Below, one piece after another: positions 31,637-39,798 of a stretch of 64,000 bases of DNA (its first letter is position 1; each line of letters opens with the position of its first letter). The notes below the pieces were generated by a model. That model worked only from the letters and a program-made list of their open reading frames with translations, was not told where the DNA came from and searched no databases. The stretch comes from Streptomyces luteolifulvus (GTDB taxonomy: Bacteria > Actinomycetota > Actinomycetes > Streptomycetales > Streptomycetaceae). A program made the position numbers and the translations under genes. The stretch lies in assembly GCF_008806595.1 (NCBI RefSeq), contig NZ_VZRB01000006.1:1-64000 (forward strand), read 5' to 3'.

Positions 31637-32716
31637 TCAGCGCGTTTCCGTGATCTTCGCCAGTGCGCGGGGTGCGTCCGGGTCCTGTCCGCGGGCGATC
31701 GTGACCTCGTGGGCCAGAAGCTGCAGCGGGATGATCTCCAGGACGGGCTGGATCTCCTCGGCCACGTCCTCGGTGGGCAGGACGAAGCCCGCCGAGGCCT
31801 GCTCGACCTGACCGCGGGGACCGATGACGACCAGGTCGGCGCCCCTGCCGCGGAGCCGGTCGAGTACCGGCTGGAGCGCCTCGCCGCCCTTCCCGTCGGT
31901 GACGACCGCGATGACCGGGGAGACGTTGTCGACCATGGCGAGCGGGCCGTGCAGGAGGTCGGCGCCGGAGTAGGCGAGCGCGGGGATGTAGCTGGTCTCC
32001 ATCAGCTTGAGGGCGGCCTCCTTGGCCGTCGGGTAGCCATAGCCGCGGGAGGTGATGACCATGCGTTCGGCGAAGCGGTAGCGGGAGGCGAGAGCGCGGA
32101 CCTCGTCCTGCCGGGCGAGCAGCCGCTCGGCGAGGTCCGGGAGTACTTTCGCCACCGCTCCGTCGCCGCCATGCAGTCCCTCGACGAAGAGGTAGAGGGC
32201 GAGGAGGGAGGCCGTGTACGTCTTGGTCGCGGGGAGTGCCTTCTCCGGTCCGGCCATGACGTCGATGTGGTACTCGGACACGCCGGCCAGCGGTGAGCCG
32301 GGGTTGTTGGTCACGGCGAGGGTGATCGCGCCGGCCTCGCGGGCGGCCCGGGTGGAGGCCACCAGATCCGGGGAGCCGCCGGACTGGCTGACGGTGACGA
32401 CCAGGACGTCGGTGAGGTCGGGGCGGGCGCCGTACGCCGTGGTGGTCGACATCGAGGTCAGACCGCAGGGCAGGCCGAGGCGGATTTCGAGGAGGTACTT
32501 GGCGTAGAGGGCGGCGTTGTCGGAGGTGCCGCGGGCGGTGAGCAGGACGAACCGGGGTCCGCGGGCGGCGATCTCCCCGGCCACCTGCCGGATGGCCGGG
32601 GCGCCCTCGTCCAGGATCCGCCGCAGCACGGCGGGCTGCTCGGCCATCTCACGGGCCATGATCCGGCCGGGGAGGCCGCGCCGGGGGTCGGGAGTCGTGG
32701 CGGTGTTCTGACTCAT
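31637..32716 (-). CDS. SIS-domain sugar isomerase/deaminase-like protein (AgaS/GlmS C-terminal type)
   Basis: A 359-residue protein with two SIS domains. The first has LLTARGTSDNAALYAKYLLE and VVTVSQSGGSPDLVA, and the second has ITSRGYGYPTAKEAALKLME. The C-terminus IARGQDPDAPRALAKIT is typical of GlmS isomerase halves. There is no glutaminase domain, so it cannot use glutamine; it probably acts on glucosamine- or N-acetylglucosamine-6-phosphate. The divergent nagB gene and a dre between them place it in the DasR regulon for amino sugar use. ATG follows AAGGAC. Confidence 0.82.
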   Translation of the reverse strand: MSQNTATTPDPRRGLPGRIMAREMAEQPAVLRRILDEGAPAIRQVAGEIAARGPRFVLLTARGTSDNAALYAKYLLEIRLGLPCGLTSMSTTTAYGARPDLTDVLVVTVSQSGGSPDLVASTRAAREAGAITLAVTNNPGSPLAGVSEYHIDVMAGPEKALPATKTYTASLLALYLFVEGLHGGDGAVAKVLPDLAERLLARQDEVRALASRYRFAERMVITSRGYGYPTAKEAALKLMETSYIPALAYSGADLLHGPLAMVDNVSPVIAVVTDGKGGEALQPVLDRLRGRGADLVVIGPRGQVEQASAGFVLPTEDVAEEIQPVLEIIPLQLLAHEVTIARGQDPDAPRALAKITETR

Positions 32717-32846
32717 GGGGGTCCTTCCGGCTGGGTCGTTCTCTTCTCGCACCCTGACGTCTGTACGACCGCCCATTCCACTCCCCCGCGGTGAACTCCG
32801 CGTGCGGGGTCGCGAGCACCTGGGCCGGTCAGCCCGACTCTGTTAG

Positions 32847-32862
32847 ATTGGTCTAAACCACA
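32847..32862 (+). promoter_or_regulatory. DasR-responsive element at nagB
   Basis: ATTGGTCTAAACCACA matches the dre consensus. It lies 40 bases upstream of the nagB GTG and 131 bases from the divergent SIS gene start, so it can control both. Confidence 0.85.
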
Positions 32863-32902
32863 CAGTCGCATTCGGACCGCTCTTCAGATCGGCAGGCCCA
32901 GC

Positions 32903-33688
32903 GTGGAAGTTGTCATCGTTCCGGACGCCCGGTCGGGCGGCGAGCTCATCGCCGAGGCCATGGCACAGCTCCTGCGGCGCAAGCCCGACGCCCTGCTCGG
33001 CGTGGCCACCGGCTCCACTCCGCTGCCCATCTACGAGGCGCTGGCGGCGAAGGTGAAGTCCGGTGCCGTGGACACCTCGCGGGCCCGGATAGCCCAGCTC
33101 GACGAATATGTGGGGCTGCCCGCCGAGCACCCGGAGTCGTACCGCTCGGTGCTGCGGCGCGAGGTGCTGGAGCCGCTCGGGATCGGAATGGACGCGTTCA
33201 TGGGGCCCGACGGCGCGGCCGGGGACGTGCAGGGGGCGTGCGAGGCGTACGACTCGGCGCTGGCCGGGGCCGGCGGGGTGGACCTTCAGCTGCTCGGCAT
33301 CGGGACGGACGGGCACATCGGCTTCAACGAGCCGTGCTCCTCGCTGGCCTCGCGGACCCGGATCAAGACGCTGACCGAGCAGACCCGGATCGACAACGCG
33401 CGCTTCTTCGACGGCGACATCGCGCAGGTACCGCACCATGTCATCACGCAGGGCATCGGGACGATCCTGGAGGCGCGGCACCTGGTGCTCCTCGCCACGG
33501 GCGAGGGCAAGGCGGACGCGGTCGCGGCGACCGTCGAGGGCCCGGTCGCCGCGATCTGCCCGGCCTCGGCGCTCCAGCTCCACCCGCACGCCACGGTGGT
33601 GATCGACGAGCCGGCCGCATCCAAGCTCAAGCTTGCGGACTACTTCCGCCACACGTACGCGAACAAGCCGGAGTGGCAGGGGATTTAG
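32903..33688 (+). CDS. nagB: Glucosamine-6-phosphate deaminase
   Basis: A 261-residue enzyme converting glucosamine-6-phosphate to fructose-6-phosphate and ammonia. Diagnostic segments are LLGVATGSTPLPIYEAL (phosphate loop, about residue 33), the base-containing AQLDEYVGLP (about 65), GIGTDGHIGFNEP (about 130) and the closing HVITQGIGTILEARHLVLLATG. NagB makes GlcNAc-derived sugar phosphates enter glycolysis, downstream of the das transporter and NagA. Its promoter carries a dre. GTG start. A bidirectional terminator separates it from the convergent glycosidase gene. Confidence 0.96.
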   Translation: MEVVIVPDARSGGELIAEAMAQLLRRKPDALLGVATGSTPLPIYEALAAKVKSGAVDTSRARIAQLDEYVGLPAEHPESYRSVLRREVLEPLGIGMDAFMGPDGAAGDVQGACEAYDSALAGAGGVDLQLLGIGTDGHIGFNEPCSSLASRTRIKTLTEQTRIDNARFFDGDIAQVPHHVITQGIGTILEARHLVLLATGEGKADAVAATVEGPVAAICPASALQLHPHATVVIDEPAASKLKLADYFRHTYANKPEWQGI

Positions 33689-33707
33689 CGCCCCCGGGCG
33701 ACAGCTG

Positions 33708-33751
33708 AAGGTGCCGGCCACCTCAACGGAGTGCGGGGTGACCGGCACCTT
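33708..33751. terminator. Bidirectional terminator between nagB and dasD
   Basis: 10-bp arms AAGGTGCCGG (33708-33717) and CCGGCACCTT (33742-33751) with a partly paired inner region lie between the two convergent genes. Confidence 0.75.
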
Positions 33752-33774
33752 GGTCTGCGCCGGGTGGGCGTCCC

Positions 33775-35259
33775 CTACACCCCCGCGATGACCTCCACCG
33801 CCGCCCGGCCGCAGACCCGGGCCGCGCCGTGGGTGGCGATGTGCAGGGTGCCTCGGGGGGTGGCCTGGGGGACGCCCATTTCGACGACGATCGTGTCGGG
33901 GCGGGCGGACAGCAGGGTGTCGAGGGCCGTCGTCATCCAGGGGTGGCGGTGTTCGTCGCGGACGACGGCGACGATACGGCGGGCGCCCGCCGCGGCGAGG
34001 GCCAGCGGGCCCGCGCCCTCGCCCGCGAAGCTGCCCGTTTCCGTGCCGGGGAGCACACGGGTGAGCTCCGCTGCCACGCCCCAGGGCGTCTCCGCGCCGA
34101 CCGCGAAGTTCGCGACCGGAGTGAGCGCGGCGACATAGGGCGCTTCGGTGAGCGGGGTGAAGGTTTCCGCGCCGGTGATCCGAAGGGCGCGCCGGGCCGC
34201 GCGCAGGCCGACCTCGTCGTCGGCGGCGACCTCACCGGGCCGGCCCGCCGACGCGGTCCACCGCGCCAGCTCCCTTACGCGGTGCGCCGCGTCCGCGAGG
34301 CGTTCCTCGGGCAGTTCGCCGGAGCGCACCGCCGAGACGAGGGCGTCGCGCAGGCGCCGTACCGTCTCGTCGTCGCACAGGCCGCCGCCCACGCAGATCG
34401 CGTCGGCACCGGCCGCGACCGCGAGGACGCTGCCGCGTTCGATGCCGTAGGTGGCGGCGACGGCCTGCATCTCGATGCCGTCGGTGACGATCAGGCCGTC
34501 GTAGCCGAGTTCACCGCGCAGCAGTTCGGTGACGATGCGGTGGGACAGCGTGGCCGGGTGCTCCGGGTCCAGCGCCGGGACCAGGATGTGGGCGCTCATC
34601 ACCGCACGGGTGCCGGCGGCGATCGCCGCGCGGAACGGCGTCAGTTCGCGTTCCGCCAGCACCTCCGGTCCCACGTCGAGGCGCGGCAGCGCATGGTGGG
34701 AGTCGACCGCCGTGTCGCCGTGGCCCGGGAAGTGCTTGGTGCAGGCGGCGACTCCGGCGGACTGGAGGCCGGTGACATAGGCGGCCGTGTGCCGGGCGGC
34801 CAGCGCGGTGTCGGCGCCGAACGAGCGGACGCCGATGACCGGGTTGGCCGGGTTGGAATTCACGTCCGCCGAGGGGGCCCAGTTGAGGTTCACCCCGCAG
34901 GCGGCCAGGCGCCGGCCGAGTTCGGCGGCGACCTGCATGGTGAGCTCGGTGTCGTCCACCGCGCCGAGGGCGTGGTTGCCGGGGAAGGAGGATCCGGTCC
35001 GCACCTCGAGACGGGTGACGTCACCGCCCTCCTCGTCGATCGCGACGAGCACGTCGTCGCGTTCGGCGCGCAACTGGGCGGTCAGGGCGGCCAGTTGCCC
35101 GGGCGAGGCGATGTTGCGGCCGAACAGGCCGACGGAGGCGAGGCCTTCGCCGAGCCGGCGCAGCAGCCAGTCGGGGGCGGCGGTCCCGGTGAATCCGGGC
35201 TGGAGGACGGTCAGCGCGTCGCGCGTCAGGGTGTCGGTACCGCGGGCGAATGTCGTCAT
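33775..35259 (-). CDS. dasD: Family 3 glycoside hydrolase (beta-N-acetylglucosaminidase)
   Basis: A 494-residue GH3 enzyme of the NagZ type. The catalytic acid/base loop is in KHFPGHGDTAVDSHHALP (about residue 180, with the Asp-His dyad), DGLIVTDGIEMQAVA holds the nucleophile Asp (about 265), and an early DEEGGDVTRL lies near 75. No signal peptide is present, so it acts inside the cell, most likely splitting chitobiose imported by DasABC into GlcNAc. It is 9 bases downstream of dasC and closes the operon. Confidence 0.9.
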   Translation of the reverse strand: MTTFARGTDTLTRDALTVLQPGFTGTAAPDWLLRRLGEGLASVGLFGRNIASPGQLAALTAQLRAERDDVLVAIDEEGGDVTRLEVRTGSSFPGNHALGAVDDTELTMQVAAELGRRLAACGVNLNWAPSADVNSNPANPVIGVRSFGADTALAARHTAAYVTGLQSAGVAACTKHFPGHGDTAVDSHHALPRLDVGPEVLAERELTPFRAAIAAGTRAVMSAHILVPALDPEHPATLSHRIVTELLRGELGYDGLIVTDGIEMQAVAATYGIERGSVLAVAAGADAICVGGGLCDDETVRRLRDALVSAVRSGELPEERLADAAHRVRELARWTASAGRPGEVAADDEVGLRAARRALRITGAETFTPLTEAPYVAALTPVANFAVGAETPWGVAAELTRVLPGTETGSFAGEGAGPLALAAAGARRIVAVVRDEHRHPWMTTALDTLLSARPDTIVVEMGVPQATPRGTLHIATHGAARVCGRAAVEVIAGV

Positions 35260-35268
35260 CGGGTGGCG

Positions 35269-36111
35269 CTATCCCTTCACTGCGCCCGCGGTCAGGCCCG
35301 CGGCCATCTTGCGCTGGACGAGGAGGAACAGGACGACGATCGGCACGGCCATCATCGTGGAACCGGCCATCATCGGGGCGTACTCGGTGCCGTGCTTGGT
35401 GGTGAAGTTGCCGAGCCACACGGTCGCGGTCTGGTGTTTCTGGCTGAGCAGCATGAGGGCGTACAGGTACTCGTTCCAGGCCTGGATGAAACCGTAGACG
35501 GAGGTGGCGACCATGCCGGGGGCGAGGAGCGGGAAGACGACGCGGAGGAAGGCGGAGGTGCGGGAGCAGCCGTCGACCATCGCCGCCTCCTCCAGCTCCT
35601 TCGGGATGTTGACGATGAAGCCGCGCAGCGTCCACACCGTGAAGGGGAGGATGAAGGTGAGGTACGTGATGATCAGGCCGGTGAGCCTGTCGTACTGCTT
35701 CAGGTCGTTCAGCAGCAGAAACACCGGGATGATCATGGCGACCAGCGGGACCATCTGGACCGCCAGGATGCCCACGATCACGATCTTGCGGCCGCGGAAG
35801 GCGAAGCGGGAGATGGCGAGCGCGGCCAGCATGCCGACGACGACGCCGATCGCCACGACGGACAGCGACACGACCAGGCTGCGCGCGACCGGTCCCCAGA
35901 AGTCGGCGATGTCCAGCGCCCGGCTGAAGTTGTCGAGCGTGATACCGGTCGGCAGCAGGCTCGGGTCCGGGTCGATGGCGTCCTTGGCCGGCTTGAGGGC
36001 CGTGTTGAGCATCCAGTAGACGGGGAAGCCCGCGGTCAGGAAGACGAGGAGTCCGAGGAGGTTCCAGCCGAGCCTCGACCTCCGGCGGGCCTCGGGAGCG
36101 AGGGCACTCAT
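35269..36111 (-). CDS. dasC: Chitobiose ABC transporter permease
   Basis: A 280-residue permease of the MalG type (CUT1 sugar family). Six membrane segments are visible, from WNLLGLLVFLTAGFPVYWM near residue 16 to VPIVVLFLLVQRKMAAGL at the end. The EAA loop reads ELEEAAMVDGCSRTSAFLRV (about 185). It pairs with DasB in the membrane. ATGA overlap with dasB gives coupled translation. The ATPase is not encoded here; in Streptomyces MsiK serves several such transporters. Confidence 0.94.
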   Translation of the reverse strand: MSALAPEARRRSRLGWNLLGLLVFLTAGFPVYWMLNTALKPAKDAIDPDPSLLPTGITLDNFSRALDIADFWGPVARSLVVSLSVVAIGVVVGMLAALAISRFAFRGRKIVIVGILAVQMVPLVAMIIPVFLLLNDLKQYDRLTGLIITYLTFILPFTVWTLRGFIVNIPKELEEAAMVDGCSRTSAFLRVVFPLLAPGMVATSVYGFIQAWNEYLYALMLLSQKHQTATVWLGNFTTKHGTEYAPMMAGSTMMAVPIVVLFLLVQRKMAAGLTAGAVKG

Positions 36112-37094
36112 TCGACCTCTCCGATCTTCAGCATCTGGCGCATGTAGACGGCGACCACCCCGAGCAGCAGCACCACGGTGAGCAGGGCGATCGCCGAGCC
36201 CTGGGCGTAGTCGTTGACGACGAAGGCACGGTCGTACGAGTACGTGGTCAGCAGCTGGAACTCGGCCTCCGGGTGTCCGTTGCGCATCACGAAGACCTGC
36301 GGGAAGACGCCCATGTCCCAGATGACCGACAGCGTCGTGAGCATCACGATGACCGGCTTGAGGATGGGGAGGGTGACATAGCGGAAGACGCCCCAGGCGC
36401 CCGCGCCGTCCAGCCGGGCCGCCTCCTCCAGTTCAGCGGGGACCTGGGTGAGGCCGGCGCTGAGGGTGATCACCACAAAGGGCACGGCCCCCCACACCAC
36501 CAGCAGCATGATCACGGCCAGCCCCTGCGGCCCGCTGGCGAACCAGTTGTGGCCGATCATCTCCACCCCGGGCAGTTTGCTGAGCAGCGCGTTGAGGATG
36601 CCGTAGTCGGCGTCGAACAGCCACTTGAAGACCGTGGTGGCGACGATGATGGGCATGCCCCAGCTGGCCACCAGCGCGATGTTGACGAGGGTCTTCACCC
36701 AGCCGGAGACCCGCTGCAGCAGCAGCGCGATCAGCATGCCGGCGACCATCGTGAAGATCACGCAGCCGGCGGCGAAGACGATCGTCCGCAGGACCACCGC
36801 CCAGAACTCGCCGTCGCCCAGCACCTTGGTGAAGTTGCCGAACCCGACCGACTCGGCGGGCTGGAAGCCCCACAGCTGCGGCTGCCCGTACTTCTGGAAG
36901 GAGAGGGTGACCAGACGGACCAGCGGATAGCCGAGGACGAGCGCCAGGATGAGCAGGCAGGGGGCGAGCAGCAGCCAAGGGGTGGCGGCGCCGCCCGAGG
37001 TCCGCTTGACGCCCGGCCGCCGTGGTAGGGACGGGGGCGGTGCCGGCCGGGGCGGCGGCACCTTGGCGGGGGTGGTCGTGTCTGCGGCAGTCAT
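36108..37094 (-). CDS. dasB: Chitobiose ABC transporter permease
   Basis: A 328-residue permease of the MalF type. A 30-residue Pro-rich cytosolic N-terminus (VPPPRPAPPPSLPRRPG) precedes six membrane segments, and the EAA loop is ELEEAARLDGAGAWGVFRYV (about 225). It is the second half of the translocation channel with DasC. It follows dasA by 72 bases and belongs to the same DasR-controlled transcription unit or a coregulated one. Confidence 0.94.
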   Translation of the reverse strand: MTAADTTTPAKVPPPRPAPPPSLPRRPGVKRTSGGAATPWLLLAPCLLILALVLGYPLVRLVTLSFQKYGQPQLWGFQPAESVGFGNFTKVLGDGEFWAVVLRTIVFAAGCVIFTMVAGMLIALLLQRVSGWVKTLVNIALVASWGMPIIVATTVFKWLFDADYGILNALLSKLPGVEMIGHNWFASGPQGLAVIMLLVVWGAVPFVVITLSAGLTQVPAELEEAARLDGAGAWGVFRYVTLPILKPVIVMLTTLSVIWDMGVFPQVFVMRNGHPEAEFQLLTTYSYDRAFVVNDYAQGSAIALLTVVLLLGVVAVYMRQMLKIGEVE

Positions 37095-37166
37095 CGCGCG
37101 CTCCTCAGCGGTCCCTCTGGTCGTACGGGACGGCGGGGCTCCGCCGTGGCGAAGCCCCGCCGTCGG

Positions 37167-38453
37167 TCACTTGGCGTTGATGACCTCGTCGATCGCGGCG
37201 TCCGCGGCCTTGGCGGCGGCCTCGACCGACTTCTTGCCGGTGCCGATGTCCTGGAGCATGGTCTGCAGGATCTGGGCCTTCTCGACCTTGCCCCAGCCGG
37301 GGGCCATCGGGACGAACCAGCTGGACTCGGCCGCGGTGGCCGGGACCGCCGTCGCGGGGTCGTTCTTCAGGGGAGCCAGGTCGGTCTTGTTGTTGGGCAG
37401 GTTGCCCTTGCCGATCAGGCCCTTCTGGCCGGAGGAGCCGGCGAACGCGTTGATCCACTCGGCGGCGACGGCCTGCGCGTCGGACTTCACCGGGACGGCG
37501 AGGTCGGAACCGCCCAGGAAGACGGGGAGGTTCTTGCCGGAGGGGCCGGGCATCACGAAGTTCTCGAGGTTGTCCCTGAGCTTGCCGGTCTTGTCGTTCT
37601 TCGGGTCGGCCGCCGTCGCGCCCTCCCACGCGGCGCCGAAGATCATGCCGGACTTGCCCTGGCCGTAGACGATGTAGCGGTCGGACTCGTCCTTGGTCTT
37701 GTCGCCGTGCATATACGTGTCGACGACGTTCTTGAAGGCGGTGAGGCCCTTCACGGACTCCGGCGAGGAGAGGCCGGCCTTCCACTGGCCGCCCTCCTCC
37801 GTGGCGATGGAGCCGCCGGCGTCGTAGACGAAGGACATGGCCGCGTACCAGTCACGGGTGGGCTGGTACCAGGCGCTGAACTTGTCGCCCTCCTTCTTCT
37901 GGACCTTGTCCAGGGCGGCGGTCAGCTCCTCGTACGTCTTCGGGGCGGACTTCACTCCCGCCGAGGCGAAGAGGTTCTTGCGCCAGTTGCCGACGCGGCC
38001 GCCGGCGTAGTACGGCACGCCGTAGGTCTTGCCCTGGTAGGTGACCGAGGCCTTCAGACCGTCCAGCCAGGCGGAGGAGTTGTCGAACTTCGCCGGGTCG
38101 ACGGGGGCGAAGGCGCCGTTGACCATGTAGGCGAGCATCTCGGTGTTGCCCATCTCGACCACGTCGGGGGCCTTGTCGGTGGCGAGGACCGCGTCGAGCT
38201 TGGTGTTCTTGTCCGGCCAGCCGTAGTACTCGTGGTTGATCTTGATGCCGGGGTGCTTCTTCTGCACCGCGGCGTCGGCGGCCTTGACCAGCTCGGGCCA
38301 GTTGTTCTGGGCGTCGACGGTGAGCCAGACGGTCAGTTCCTTGGCGTCCGCGCCCGTGTCGCCCGAACCCTCGTTGCCGTCGTCGCTCCCGCACGCCGCG
38401 ATGGAGACCATGATGCCCGCGATACCGATCGCGGCTGCCAGCTTGCGCTTCAC
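37167..38453 (-). CDS. dasA: Chitobiose-binding lipoprotein
   Basis: A 428-residue extracellular solute-binding lipoprotein (family 1). The signal peptide MKRKLAAAIGIAGIMVS precedes the lipobox SIAAC (lipidated Cys21), then an acidic linker and the periplasmic-binding fold with DAVLATDKAPDVVEMGNTEM near residue 100. It captures N,N'-diacetylchitobiose and passes it to DasBC. GTG 38453 follows AGGAGGG; the open frame further upstream lacks a ribosome-binding site. A dre lies about 92-107 bases upstream. Confidence 0.95.
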   Translation of the reverse strand: MKRKLAAAIGIAGIMVSIAACGSDDGNEGSGDTGADAKELTVWLTVDAQNNWPELVKAADAAVQKKHPGIKINHEYYGWPDKNTKLDAVLATDKAPDVVEMGNTEMLAYMVNGAFAPVDPAKFDNSSAWLDGLKASVTYQGKTYGVPYYAGGRVGNWRKNLFASAGVKSAPKTYEELTAALDKVQKKEGDKFSAWYQPTRDWYAAMSFVYDAGGSIATEEGGQWKAGLSSPESVKGLTAFKNVVDTYMHGDKTKDESDRYIVYGQGKSGMIFGAAWEGATAADPKNDKTGKLRDNLENFVMPGPSGKNLPVFLGGSDLAVPVKSDAQAVAAEWINAFAGSSGQKGLIGKGNLPNNKTDLAPLKNDPATAVPATAAESSWFVPMAPGWGKVEKAQILQTMLQDIGTGKKSVEAAAKAADAAIDEVINAK

Positions 38454-38544
38454 GCCACCCTCCTCAGGGATGCACCACAAACCCCCCTGCCTCTCGCGGT
38501 ATTGGCGTCTGCGCACGTACCGCCCATGGGGCCGGGCCTGGACC

Positions 38545-38560
38545 AATGGTGTAGACCAGT
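38545..38560 (-). promoter_or_regulatory. DasR-responsive element at dasA
   Basis: On the minus strand the site reads ACTGGTCTACACCATT, a classic dre. It lies in the 405-base dasA-dasR gap, which also contains half-site-like AGACCA elements at 38577-38582 and 38699-38704. Confidence 0.92.
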
Positions 38561-38713
38561 GAGGGGAGCTTGGCCCAGACCAAAGGGTGTGTCAAGGGTG
38601 CTCGAACGGCCCCGACCAGCCGTTATGCGACCTACATATGCAGGAACCTTTAAGTAAGAACCTGTCGAAAACAGCGCTCCGGCACGGCAGACTTGAGGTA
38701 GACCACTTGCGCG

Positions 38714-38729
38714 GTGGACTAGACCAACA
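38714..38729 (+). promoter_or_regulatory. DasR-responsive element at dasR
   Basis: GTGGACTAGACCAACA, the reverse complement of a good dre, lies 130 bases upstream of the dasR ATG. Together with the dasA site it allows DasR to control both its own gene and the transporter. Confidence 0.85.
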
Positions 38730-38831
38730 GAGATGCCGACGGTATACAGAGGGGATCACGGAGCGCGCGGAGAACGTCTTCGCCCCAGCCGTGCCACGAT
38801 GTGAGCCGTGACCGAGGGATGTCGGTCGTGA

Positions 38832-39623
<792 letters not shown>

Positions 39624-39684
39624 AGCCGCACCGACCGTGAGGCCGGCTGGGGGTCCGGGGGTCATCCCCCGGGGACAATGCAGC

Positions 39685-39714
39685 GTGGCGAGGCTGAAGC
39701 GGCCTGCGGAGTAG
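39685..39714 (+). repeat. Second copy of the dasR 3' end
   Basis: Thirty bases repeat 39594-39623 (the last ten codons of dasR with the TAG) with one mismatch. Between the copies is a G/C-rich linker with CCGGGGGTCATCCCCCGGGG, itself a hairpin. This looks like a small tandem duplication after the gene, ahead of cstA. Nothing else was seen in this 175-base gap except the cstA ribosome-binding region. Confidence 0.85.
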
Positions 39715-39798
39715 CTCCGGCTACCGCACGCGGTGTAGCGCAACTCCCGCTCTTGTTCTACGTTCCCCCCGTCGCCGCATGGACGGGAGGACCACCCG

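Noticed and set aside
33829..36147. A 772-codon open frame on the plus strand opposite dasD and dasC
   Set aside because: It spans two well-supported genes on the other strand, and its composition is that of a shadow frame without domains.
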